From positions 1-45,347 of the forward strand of contig QHWR01000108.1 of NCBI GenBank assembly GCA_003223835.1: a stretch of DNA of 45,347 nucleotides. The letters are read 5' to 3'. The notes below the pieces were generated by a model. It did no database searches, was not told the origin of the DNA, and saw only the letters and a program-made list of their open reading frames with translations. Shown piece after piece: positions 27,551-36,569 of the stretch (positions are counted from its first letter, which is position 1; every line of letters begins with the position of its first letter). The DNA is from Acidobacteriota bacterium (lineage in GTDB: Bacteria; Acidobacteriota; Vicinamibacteria; Vicinamibacterales; 2-12-FULL-66-21). Both the position numbers and the translations under genes were made by a program.

Positions 27551-28621
27551 TCACTCACCTGCCACGCAGATCCCATTCTTGCCGCGGTCCTTGACGGCGT
27601 ACATCGCCTCGTCGGCCGCCTGGATCAATCCCTCCGCCGACGCGGCGACGTCGGGCAGCGTCGCGACGCCGACCGACGCCGTCAGATGAATGTCCAGCCC
27701 GTCGTCGTGGAGAAACGGGTGCACGGCGAGGCGCTCGCGGATGCGTTCCCCCACCGCGACCGCGCCGTCGCTGCCCGTGTCGGGGAGGACGAGCGCGAAC
27801 TCGTCGCCGCCGAACCGCGCGGCGACGTCCGTCTCGCGCGCGCTCGCGCGGATGAGGGCCGCCGCCTCCACCAGCGCGCGGCTGCCGGACAAATGCCCGT
27901 GTGAATCGTTGATGGCCTTGAACCCGTCCAGATCGACGAACAACAGCGAGAGGGGACGGCCGCTGCGCGACGCGCGCTTCGTTTCCCGGCGCAGCACCTG
28001 CGAGAGATACCGCGAGTTGTAGAGCTGCGTCAGATCGTCGGTCACCGAGAGCGCCTCGACGCGCTGCAGGCGCAGCGCGTTGTCGAGCGCGAAGGCGCCC
28101 GGCTCGAGCGCCGCGAGCAGGGCCGCCAGCGTCGCGTCCTGAAAGCGCGGCTCCCTGGCGGACGGCGCACGATCGAGCGCGACGAGCGCGCCGAGCGTGC
28201 GGTCCCGGCAGTCGAGCGGAAAGGCGACCGCCGCGGAGGCGGGCGCGTCGGTGAAGCGTCGATCGAGCGCTAGATTCATCGCGCAGCAGACATCGCCGTT
28301 GCGCATCACCCACTGGCCGACGGCGTACGCGCCCGCCTCGAGCGACGGCGTCAGCGCGCGCGACGCGAGCACCCGCGTATGTCCCGCGTCGTCGATGGCG
28401 ACGACGAGCCAGGCGGGGGCCGGCACCCAGTCCGCCGCATGGTCAACGAGCGCCTCCGCGACCCGCTCGGGATCCAGCGAGGAATTGAGCGCGCGGATCA
28501 GCTCCGCGAGCGTCTCCGCGCGGCCGAGCCGCGCACGCAACGTCGACTGCACGGGGCGCAGCCGTTCGGCAAGATCGGCGCGCGCGCCTTGCGCGGCCGA
28601 ACGCCGGCGGCTGGCCGGCAT
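27551..28621 (-). CDS. GAF-like + GGDEF diguanylate cyclase
   Basis: SVTDDLTQLYNSRYLSQVL, LLFVDLDGFKAINDSHGHLSGSRALVEAA, ARFGGDEFALVLPDTG; ATG at 28621 in frame (upstream ORF extension judged spurious). Confidence 0.9.
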   Translation of the reverse strand: MPASRRRSAAQGARADLAERLRPVQSTLRARLGRAETLAELIRALNSSLDPERVAEALVDHAADWVPAPAWLVVAIDDAGHTRVLASRALTPSLEAGAYAVGQWVMRNGDVCCAMNLALDRRFTDAPASAAVAFPLDCRDRTLGALVALDRAPSAREPRFQDATLAALLAALEPGAFALDNALRLQRVEALSVTDDLTQLYNSRYLSQVLRRETKRASRSGRPLSLLFVDLDGFKAINDSHGHLSGSRALVEAAALIRASARETDVAARFGGDEFALVLPDTGSDGAVAVGERIRERLAVHPFLHDDGLDIHLTASVGVATLPDVAASAEGLIQAADEAMYAVKDRGKNGICVAGE

Positions 28622-29046
28622 ACGCGCCCCCCGCAATGGACGACGGCCAGATTGTCGACCCGTCCCGGTCAATCGGGTCCCGGTCCCATTGAAATGGCGG
28701 ATCCCTCTAAGTCCTTCTATCCTCCGCAAATATAGCACATGGCATCGGTTTGGACGGGGTGGAAACGGACGGGACAAGGCCGGAGCGGGAAGCCAGGCGG
28801 CAGAAGAGCCGTGAGAAAAACAGGGCGCCGCAGCCACCGGGTGGAGCTGCGCGATTCTGAGCGGCACAACAGCGTCGGCGGGCGCGCGTGCCCGCCGGGC
28901 TGAGGAGGATGAGAGTGCGCGTCAGCTGCCCGTTGGCCGCGGCGCCTGTCGGCGGTCCGTGAGCACGTGCCGTACCACCGCCGACCGCTCGCGACTCGAG
29001 AGGAAAGCGCGACCGGCGTGGCTCTGCGTTCGTACGTCTCGACCGT

Positions 29047-31392
29047 ATGCCGGCGTCGTCGTCGCGCGCTCGGATGGTTTCCATACGACTGCGCATCGAC
29101 AGCCCCGGCGGGTCCGCGATCGCGTCGGACATCATCTGGCGCGAAGTGCTCCTCACGAAGAACCAGAAGCCGCTCGTCGCCTCGATGTCTGACGTCGCGG
29201 CGTCGGGCGGCTATTACATCGCGATGCCCGCGCACGCGATCGTGGCGGAGCCGTCCACGCTGACGGGATCGATCGGCGTCGTCTCGATCAAGTTCGTGAT
29301 CGACGGGACGCTGAAGAAGCTCGGGATGAACATCGAGGGGATCAGCCAGGGCAAGTACGCGGACCTGTACTCGCCGATCCGGCCGTTTTCGCCCGAAGAG
29401 CGCGCGCGCATGGCGCAGACGATGCAGGCGACGTACGACGCGTTCGTGGAAAAGGCGGCGCAGGGACGCAACACGACGCCGGAGCGGATCGACGCAATCG
29501 GGCAGGGGCGCGTGTGGACCGGCCGTCAGGCGAAGCAGATCGGCCTCGTCGACGAGCTGGGGGGGCTGGACCGCGCCGTCGCGATCGCGAAGCAGCGCGC
29601 GAAGATCGCGCAGGACGCCGAAGTGGACGGCCACGAGATCACCGTCGCGCAGTTCCGCCGCATCTACGACCAGCAGATGCGCGCGTACCGCCAGACCTAT
29701 GGCGCGAACGTCGACGAGCGGCTGCTGAAACAGCTCGGGATCGACCAGCGCATCGTGCAGCAGATGATCGACGAAGCGTCCGCCGTCGCTGAAGCGAAGC
29801 GTCTCGGGATCAGCGCGAGCGATGCCGAAGTGCGCGAACGGATCCTCGCGCTGCCCGCATTCCAGGAGAACGGCCAGTTCATCGGCGACGAGCGCTACCG
29901 CCAGCTCCTGCGGATGCAGAACCCGCCGCTGCGCCCCGACGAGTTCGAGGACCAGATGCGCCGCGGCGTCATCGTGGAAAAGCTGCAGGCCGCGCTGACG
30001 AACTGGATTTCCGTCCCCGACGCGGACGTCGATCGTGAATTCCGCAAGCGGAACGAGAAGATCAAGCTCGCCGTCGTCGCGTTCCCCGCGGACAAGTTCC
30101 GCGAGGGGGCGACCGCGACCGACGCGGAGGTCGCGAAGCGCTTCGAGGACAACAAGGAAACGTACCGCGTCCCCGAGAAGCGGAAGATCCGTTTCATCAC
30201 CGTCGATCAGCAGGGGCTGCGCGACAAGGTCACCGTGACGGGGCAGCAGATCGAGCGTCACTACAACGACAACATCCAGCAGTACTCCACGCCCGAGCAG
30301 GTCCGCGCGAGCCACATCCTCCTCAAGACCGAAGGCAAGGACGACGCGGCCGTGAAGAAACAGGCGGACGACCTGCTGAAACGCGCGAAGGGTGGCGAGG
30401 ACTTCGCGGCGCTCGCGACGAAGTACTCGGAAGACGAAATCAGCGCGAAAAAGGGTGGGGACCTGGACTATTTCGGCCACGGCCAGATGCAGCCGGAGTT
30501 CGATCAGGCGGCATTCGCGATGCAGCCGGGACAGATCAGCGATCTCGTCAAGACGCAGTACGGCTACCACATCATCAAGCTGGTGGACAAAAAGGCGGGG
30601 ACGACGAAGTCGCTCGCCGAAGTGCGGCAGCAGATCGAAGAGCAGCTCAAATGGGAGCAGGCGCAGAGCGGCGCGCAGAAACTCTCCGACAAGATCGCGG
30701 GGCAGCTCACGAAGCCGTCCGACTTCGACGCCGTCGCGCGGGCGAACGGGTTGCAGGTCCGCGAGTCGGGGTTCTTCACGCGCGACGAGCCGATCGTCGG
30801 CATCGGGCTCGCCCCCAACGTCGCGGCGCGGGCGTTCGATCTGAAGGAGGGCGAGGTCGGCGACGCGATCAGGACGCCACAGGGCTTCGTCTTCATGACC
30901 GTGATCGGCAAGCAGGATCCCTACATCCCGAAGCTGGACGAGGTGAAGGCGAAGGTGCACGACGACGTCCTCAAGCAGAAGGCAGTCGACGGGGCGCGGC
31001 AGAAGGCGGCGTCGCTCATCGCGTCGTTCAAGTCCGGCGACTTCGACAAGGCGGCGAAGGCGGCGGGCGTCGAGGTGAAAACCACGGAGCTGATCGCGCG
31101 CGGCTCACCGATTCCCGACATCGGCGTCAGCCCGACGATCGACGCGGCCGCGTTCGCGCTGCCGTCGGGGGGCGTGAGCGATCCGATCGTCACCGACACG
31201 GGCGCGCTGTTGGTGAAAATGCTGGAGCGGAAGGACGTCACGCCCGCGGAGCTCACGGCCGGACGCGACGCGCTGCGCACGGAGCTCCTCAACGACCGGC
31301 GGAACAAGTTCTACTCCGCCTACATGACGAAGGCGCGCCAGCGGATGAACATCCGCATCAATCGGGAGACGATCGCACAGGTCGTGGCGTAG
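29047..31392 (+). CDS. Chimeric ORF: SppA C-terminal-half fragment fused to a PpiD/SurA-type peptidyl-prolyl isomerase lacking its normal N-terminal anchor
   Basis: aa LRIDSPGGSAIASDIIW...AKIAQDAEV is identical to part of the SppA at 31405..33150; it continues as DGHEITVAQFRRIYDQQMRAYRQTYGANVDERLLKQLGI and the parvulin motif VRASHILLKTEGKDDAAVKKQADDLL...GDLDYFGHGQMQPEFDQAAF. Confidence 0.8.
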   Translation: MPASSSRARMVSIRLRIDSPGGSAIASDIIWREVLLTKNQKPLVASMSDVAASGGYYIAMPAHAIVAEPSTLTGSIGVVSIKFVIDGTLKKLGMNIEGISQGKYADLYSPIRPFSPEERARMAQTMQATYDAFVEKAAQGRNTTPERIDAIGQGRVWTGRQAKQIGLVDELGGLDRAVAIAKQRAKIAQDAEVDGHEITVAQFRRIYDQQMRAYRQTYGANVDERLLKQLGIDQRIVQQMIDEASAVAEAKRLGISASDAEVRERILALPAFQENGQFIGDERYRQLLRMQNPPLRPDEFEDQMRRGVIVEKLQAALTNWISVPDADVDREFRKRNEKIKLAVVAFPADKFREGATATDAEVAKRFEDNKETYRVPEKRKIRFITVDQQGLRDKVTVTGQQIERHYNDNIQQYSTPEQVRASHILLKTEGKDDAAVKKQADDLLKRAKGGEDFAALATKYSEDEISAKKGGDLDYFGHGQMQPEFDQAAFAMQPGQISDLVKTQYGYHIIKLVDKKAGTTKSLAEVRQQIEEQLKWEQAQSGAQKLSDKIAGQLTKPSDFDAVARANGLQVRESGFFTRDEPIVGIGLAPNVAARAFDLKEGEVGDAIRTPQGFVFMTVIGKQDPYIPKLDEVKAKVHDDVLKQKAVDGARQKAASLIASFKSGDFDKAAKAAGVEVKTTELIARGSPIPDIGVSPTIDAAAFALPSGGVSDPIVTDTGALLVKMLERKDVTPAELTAGRDALRTELLNDRRNKFYSAYMTKARQRMNIRINRETIAQVVA
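29089..29627 (+). repeat. 539-bp inverted repeat, copy 1 (partner 31601..32139)
   Basis: Reverse complement of 31601-32139; one mismatch seen by eye (A at 29496 vs C at 31732 on the plus strand, synonymous GCA/GCG). Confidence 0.95.
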
Positions 31393-31404
31393 GCACGAAA
31401 TGCG

Positions 31405-33150
31405 TCATCTCACGAACACGTTCGGCATCAGCGCGAGCGGCTCGCCGCGGCGGAAGACCTGCAGCGGCGACGCGAGCGTCTGCAGCATGCGCGGGTTGCG
31501 GAGGCCGAGGAGCGCGCCGAGGGTCGCCGCGCGGTCCGCGCTGCCGAAGGGATTCCGCACCAGGTCGTAGAACGACTTGCGCGGCGGATAAATCACCAGC
31601 TCCACTTCGGCGTCCTGCGCGATCTTCGCGCGCTGCTTCGCGATCGCGACGGCGCGGTCCAGCCCCCCCAGCTCGTCGACGAGGCCGATCTGCTTCGCCT
31701 GACGGCCGGTCCACACGCGCCCCTGCCCGATCGCGTCGATCCGCTCCGGCGTCGTGTTGCGTCCCTGCGCCGCCTTTTCCACGAACGCGTCGTACGTCGC
31801 CTGCATCGTCTGCGCCATGCGCGCGCGCTCTTCGGGCGAAAACGGCCGGATCGGCGAGTACAGGTCCGCGTACTTGCCCTGGCTGATCCCCTCGATGTTC
31901 ATCCCGAGCTTCTTCAGCGTCCCGTCGATCACGAACTTGATCGAGACGACGCCGATCGATCCCGTCAGCGTGGACGGCTCCGCCACGATCGCGTGCGCGG
32001 GCATCGCGATGTAATAGCCGCCCGACGCCGCGACGTCAGACATCGAGGCGACGAGCGGCTTCTGGTTCTTCGTGAGGAGCACTTCGCGCCAGATGATGTC
32101 CGACGCGATCGCGGACCCGCCGGGGCTGTCGATGCGCAGCACGATGGCCTTGACCGCGGAGTCGCCGCGCGCCTTCCGGAGGTACTCGATGAGCGTCTCG
32201 GATCCGGCCACCTGTCCCTCCGGCGAGTCGTAATGGCTCTTGCCGGTGCTGATCAACCCGACCGCGTAGATGACGGCGATGCGCGGCCCGCGCTGCAGCC
32301 CGAGGCTCGACGCGCCGACGCGGCGGTACTCGTCCATGTCCAGGTAATGCACGCTGGCCGGCGCCAGCTTCACCTTGTCGTCAAGCTCGTCCTCGTACGC
32401 GAGGTCGTCCACGAGCCCCGCGCGCACCGCGTCCTCGGGGAGAAACGGGCCGTGGTCGATCAGCTGCCGGACGGCGGCTTCCGGCTTGCGGCGGCCGTCG
32501 GCGATCCCTCGAACGAGCTGCTCGTACAGATCGGTGTTGAGCGATTCCGCCATCTCGCGGTGCGCCGGCGTGAACGTGCGCTCCGTGAAGTTGTTCGATG
32601 CCGTCTTGTACTCGCCGATGTGCAGCGCGTCGGGATACGCGCCGATCTTGTCGAGCATGCCGCGGAGGAACAGCTCGTAGCTCGCGATGCCGGTCAAGTC
32701 GAGCGACGCCGTCGGCATCAGGAACACTTTGTCGCACGCGCTCGCGAGGTAGAACTCCTGCTCGCCGCCGTACTCGAGATACGCCACGATGAGCTTGCCC
32801 GACCGCCGGTAGTCGACGACCGCGTCGCGGATCTCCTGGACCTTGCCCCAGAGCGCCGCGGTGCCGGTCGGCTTGAGGATGACGCTCGTGATCCGGCGAT
32901 CGATCTTGGCCTTGCGGAGCAGCTCGACCGTCGAGCGCACCGTCGGCGGCACTTCGATGAACTGGCCGATGACGCCGCCGGGCTCCATCTCCTCGAGATC
33001 CCCGCCCACGCGCAGGACGAGCGTCGAGTTGCCGGCGACCTGCGGCTCGCGGCCGACCGCGGTGTAGAGGAGGAGCAGGCCGGCCACCGACGCGATGACG
33101 GCCAGCATGATGAGCACGATGACGAGCCAGACGCCGCGTCTCACAGCCAC
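31405..33150 (-). CDS. sppA: Signal peptide peptidase SppA (long, two-domain type)
   Basis: N-terminal TM; GEYKTASNNF (Lys region, N-domain) and SMSDVAASGGYYIAMPAHAIVAEPSTLTGSIGVV (Ser region, C-domain); GQGRVWTGRQAKQIGLVDELGGLD. Confidence 0.93.
   Translation of the reverse strand: MAVRRGVWLVIVLIMLAVIASVAGLLLLYTAVGREPQVAGNSTLVLRVGGDLEEMEPGGVIGQFIEVPPTVRSTVELLRKAKIDRRITSVILKPTGTAALWGKVQEIRDAVVDYRRSGKLIVAYLEYGGEQEFYLASACDKVFLMPTASLDLTGIASYELFLRGMLDKIGAYPDALHIGEYKTASNNFTERTFTPAHREMAESLNTDLYEQLVRGIADGRRKPEAAVRQLIDHGPFLPEDAVRAGLVDDLAYEDELDDKVKLAPASVHYLDMDEYRRVGASSLGLQRGPRIAVIYAVGLISTGKSHYDSPEGQVAGSETLIEYLRKARGDSAVKAIVLRIDSPGGSAIASDIIWREVLLTKNQKPLVASMSDVAASGGYYIAMPAHAIVAEPSTLTGSIGVVSIKFVIDGTLKKLGMNIEGISQGKYADLYSPIRPFSPEERARMAQTMQATYDAFVEKAAQGRNTTPERIDAIGQGRVWTGRQAKQIGLVDELGGLDRAVAIAKQRAKIAQDAEVELVIYPPRKSFYDLVRNPFGSADRAATLGALLGLRNPRMLQTLASPLQVFRRGEPLALMPNVFVR
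31601..32139 (-). repeat. 539-bp inverted repeat, copy 2 (inside intact sppA)
   Basis: See 29089..29627. Confidence 0.95.
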
Positions 33151-33195
33151 AATAGAGCCTCCGGAAAGACGGTGACGAATGAGTATAGCGAAAGA

Positions 33196-33263
33196 GGATG
33201 GAGGAGGGATGACGGATGAGGGTCATCCGCCATCCGCCATCCCCCATCCCCCATCCGTCATCA
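33196..33263. repeat. Heptamer array: direct GGATGRN units and inverted (CATCCSC)5
   Basis: GGATGAC GGATGAG (33207-33220), then CATCCGC CATCCGC CATCCCC CATCCCC CATCCGT (33224-33258), in the sppA/ybdK divergent junction. Confidence 0.9.
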
Positions 33264-33294
33264 GTTCTCGGCATTTCGCATATCATCACCTGCT

Positions 33295-34348
33295 GTGTCC
33301 CACGCCTTCACGCTCGGCGTCGAGGAAGAGTTCCAGATCGTGGACCCGCACACGTGGGAGCTGCAGTCGCACGTCTCGGAGCTGCTCGCCTCGAGCGCGC
33401 CGTCGCTCGGCGACCAGATCAAGCGCGAGCTGCACCAGTCGATCGTCGAGGTCGGCACGAAGATCTGCGCCGACGTGCGCGAGCTGTCCGATGAAGTCAT
33501 GCGGCTCCGGCGCGACGTCGTCAGCAGCGCGGAGCGCGTCGGGCTCCGCATCGCGGCCGCCGGCACGCATCCGTTCTCGAACTGGATGGACCAGGTGCTC
33601 TCGCCCGGCGAGCGCTACCAGAGCATCGTCGAGGAGCTGCAGCAGCTCGCGCGATCGCTCCTGATCTTCGGCCTCCACATCCACGTCGCCATCCCGGATC
33701 GCACGAGCACGATCGAGCTGCTCAACGAGGCCCGGTATTTTCTGCCGCACCTCCTCGCGCTCTCACCGGACGACGGTGTTCCGACGCTTTCCGCGCACCG
33801 GCATCCCCGAACAGTTCGGTTCGTGGAGCGAGTACGAGGAGTACCTGAACCTGCTCGTCGAGCTGAAGTGCATCGACAACGGCAAGAAGGTCTGGTGGGA
33901 TCTGCGTCCGCACCCGACCTTCGGCACGCTGGAGTTCCGCGTCTGCGACGTCCCGACGTCGCCGCGCGTGACGATTACGCTCGCCGCCCTCGCGCAGGCG
34001 ATCGTGGTCAAGTTGTACCGGCTGCGGCGCAGCAATCTCGGGTTCCGCATTTATCCGCGCGCGCTCATCGAAGAAAACAAGTGGCGCGCGGCGCGGTGGG
34101 GGATCGACGGCAAGCTGATCGACTTCGGCCAGCGCAAGGAAGTCGCGATGCGCGATCTCGCGCACGAGCTCTGTGCCTTCGTGGACGACGTGGTGGACGA
34201 GCTGGGCAGCCGTCGCGAGATCGAATACGTGAACACGATCGTCCGGGAGGGCACGAGCGCGGATCGTCAGCTCCAGGTGTACCGCGAGTCGGGCGATCTG
34301 AAGGCGGTCATGCAATGGATCGTCGATGAAACGAGGAGGACCGCGTGA
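33295..34348 (+). pseudogene. YbdK/GCS2-family carboxylate-amine ligase, disrupted by an internal deletion and frameshift near 33765
   Basis: Frame 1 MSHAFTLGVEEEFQIVDPHTWELQ...FGLHIHVAIPDRTSTIELLNEARYFLPHLLALS; frame 2 RTTVFRRFPRTGIPEQFGSWSEYEEYLNLLVELKCIDNGKKVWWDLRPHPTFGTLEFRVCDVPT...RRTA. Confidence 0.85.
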
Positions 34349-35292
34349 AAGTCGGGCTGATGTGCGGACGCGAGTATGCCTTCCCGCCGGCGTTTCTCGA
34401 ACGCGTCGACGCGCTCGGCCGCCCGCACGGGATCTCGGCCGAGTTCGTGAAGCTGACGGGCACGCGCATGGGCGAGCCGCCGGACTATCGCGTCATCGTC
34501 GACCGGATCTCGCACGAAGTGGAGTATTACCGCGCGTACCTGAAACACGCGGTGCTCGAGGGCACCTACGTCATCAACAATCCCTTCTGGTGGACCGCCG
34601 ACGACAAGTTCTTCAACTACTCCGTCGCGGCGAAGCTCGGCGTCGCGGTGCCGAAGACGGTGGTGCTCCCGCAGAAGTCGTATCCCGCCGACATCGATCT
34701 GACCGCCGAGTCGCTCCACAACCTGGGCTATCCCATCGACTGGGATGGTCTGCTCGACTACGTCGGACGTCCCGCGATCCTGAAACCCTATTCGGGCGGC
34801 GGCTGGAAGCACGTTTACAAAGTAAATAACCGCGAGGAACTGATCGCCGCGTACGACGGGACCGGACCCTACTGCATGACGCTGCAGCAGTTCATCCACT
34901 TCAATCAGTACGTGCGGTGCTTCACGTTCGGACAGACCGACATCGTCCCGGTCGCCTACGACCCGCATCAGCGGCGGTACCTCGTCGAGCACGCGTACCT
35001 CGATGCCGAGCTGGGGGCACGCGTCGTCCGCGACGCACAGACGCTCAACACCGCGCTCGGCTACGAGATGAACACGATCGAGTTCGCCGTCCAGGACGGC
35101 GTTCCCTACGCGATCGACTTCCTCAATCCGGCGCCCGACTTCGAGCGCGATCGGATCACGCCGCATTACTTCGACATCGTGGTGGACCGCATGGCGCGGC
35201 TCGTCATCGATCGCGCGCTGCACGGCGACGTGCAACACTCCTGGCCTCGCTGGTCGCAGATGGTGGGCCTCGGCAGCCGCACGGCCGTATGA
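34345..35292 (+). CDS. ATP-grasp superfamily protein (RimK/glutathione-synthetase-like)
   Basis: NPFWWTADDKFFNYSVAAKLGVAVPKTVVLPQ, GRPAILKPYSGGGWKHVYKV, YEMNTIEFAVQDGVPYAIDFLNPAPDFE; overlaps the ybdK stop. Confidence 0.8.
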   Translation: MKVGLMCGREYAFPPAFLERVDALGRPHGISAEFVKLTGTRMGEPPDYRVIVDRISHEVEYYRAYLKHAVLEGTYVINNPFWWTADDKFFNYSVAAKLGVAVPKTVVLPQKSYPADIDLTAESLHNLGYPIDWDGLLDYVGRPAILKPYSGGGWKHVYKVNNREELIAAYDGTGPYCMTLQQFIHFNQYVRCFTFGQTDIVPVAYDPHQRRYLVEHAYLDAELGARVVRDAQTLNTALGYEMNTIEFAVQDGVPYAIDFLNPAPDFERDRITPHYFDIVVDRMARLVIDRALHGDVQHSWPRWSQMVGLGSRTAV

Positions 35293-36569
35293 CCGATCCG
35301 ATCGTTTACTGGAACCTTCTCGTCCGCACGCATGCGGCACCGGCGGCGTGCGATGACCTGGCGGACCGCATGCGCGAGCGGCGGCTGACGTTCGGCGGGC
35401 GCCTGCTCTGCCCGTTCCTCCGTCCGTTCTTCCTCACCGACGCGGACGAAGGCCGTGTCGCGCGGGCGGCCGAAACGCTGTGGACGCTCGGCGAGCGGGT
35501 CGCGGCGGCGGCGCTGAAGGAGCCGGCGGTGCTCCGCGAGCTGTGCGTCAGCGGCGAGGAAGAGCGGCTGGCGCGAATCGATCCCGGTTGCCCCATCGCC
35601 AGCACGGCCGCCCGGGCCGACGCATTTTTGTTGCCGGGATCGCTCCGCTTTGCCGAGTACAACGCCGAGTCCCCGGCCGGTCCCGGATATGCGCAGCGCC
35701 TCGCGGAACTGTTCGACGGCGAGCCGTTGATGGCGCGGTTCCGCGAGCGCTTCGACGCGAGGTTCTACACCCCGATCGAGCGCCTGCTCGACGCGCTCGT
35801 CGCCAGCTACCGCGACTGGGGCGGCAAGGCCTCGCCGCCGCGCATCGCCATCGTGGACTGGCGCGACGTGCCGACGTGGAGCGAGTTCGAGCTGCTGCGC
35901 GACGCGTTCACCGCGCTCGGCGTGCCCACCGTGATCGCCGACCCGCGCGATCTCGTGTACGACGGTAAGGCGCTCATCGCTGAGGGATCGCCCGTCGATC
36001 TCGTCTACCGCCGTGTGCTCATCAACGACATCGTCGCGCGCGCGGGCGACTGCCGCGCGCTCGTGAACGCCTATGCGGCGCGCGCGGTCGCCGTCGCGAA
36101 CACGCTGCGCTGCAAGGTCGCGCACAAGAAGGCGTTCTTTGCGGTGCTGACCGACGATGACTACGCGCGACTGTTCGACGCGGGCGAGCTCGAGCTGATC
36201 CGGCGGCACGTGCCGTGGACGCGCGTCGTGCGCGAGCGTCACGTGACGCGCGACGGCCGCCGGTTCGACCTCATTCCTTATCTCCGCGAGCATCGCGACC
36301 GGTTCGTCCTGAAACCGAACGACGAGTACGGCGGAACGGGCGTCACGCTCGGATGGGAGACCGACGCGCGCGCGTGGGACGACGCGATCGCGCTGGCCGT
36401 GAAGGAGAGCGACCGCGGGTGGGTCGCGCAGGAACGGATCGAGATCCGCCGCGAGCCGTTCCCACGATGCGAGGGAGATCGCATCGACACCCGCCTGAGC
36501 GCGACGGGCCTCGCCAACGTGACATCCGGCGGCGGCCAGGTGCCGGCGTTTGTGGTTAGATCTCATTGA
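35289..36569 (+). CDS. Circularly permuted / glutathionylspermidine-synthase-like ATP-grasp protein
   Basis: FAEYNAESPAGPGY, RIAIVDWRDVPTWSEFELLRDAF, RVLINDI, RFVLKPNDEYGGTGVTLGWE, WVAQERIEI, ANVTSGGGQVPAFVV; ATGA overlap with the preceding gene. Confidence 0.78.
   Translation: MTDPIVYWNLLVRTHAAPAACDDLADRMRERRLTFGGRLLCPFLRPFFLTDADEGRVARAAETLWTLGERVAAAALKEPAVLRELCVSGEEERLARIDPGCPIASTAARADAFLLPGSLRFAEYNAESPAGPGYAQRLAELFDGEPLMARFRERFDARFYTPIERLLDALVASYRDWGGKASPPRIAIVDWRDVPTWSEFELLRDAFTALGVPTVIADPRDLVYDGKALIAEGSPVDLVYRRVLINDIVARAGDCRALVNAYAARAVAVANTLRCKVAHKKAFFAVLTDDDYARLFDAGELELIRRHVPWTRVVRERHVTRDGRRFDLIPYLREHRDRFVLKPNDEYGGTGVTLGWETDARAWDDAIALAVKESDRGWVAQERIEIRREPFPRCEGDRIDTRLSATGLANVTSGGGQVPAFVVRSH

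Noticed and set aside
28622-28867. N-terminal extension of the GGDEF protein (MPLRIAQLHPVAAAP...)
   Set aside because: Low-quality sequence without domain character; ATG at 28621 gives a normal start.
29047-31392. Mobile element explaining the 539-bp duplication
   Set aside because: No transposase, terminal inverted repeats or target-site duplications seen; the repeated segment is simply internal sppA coding sequence.
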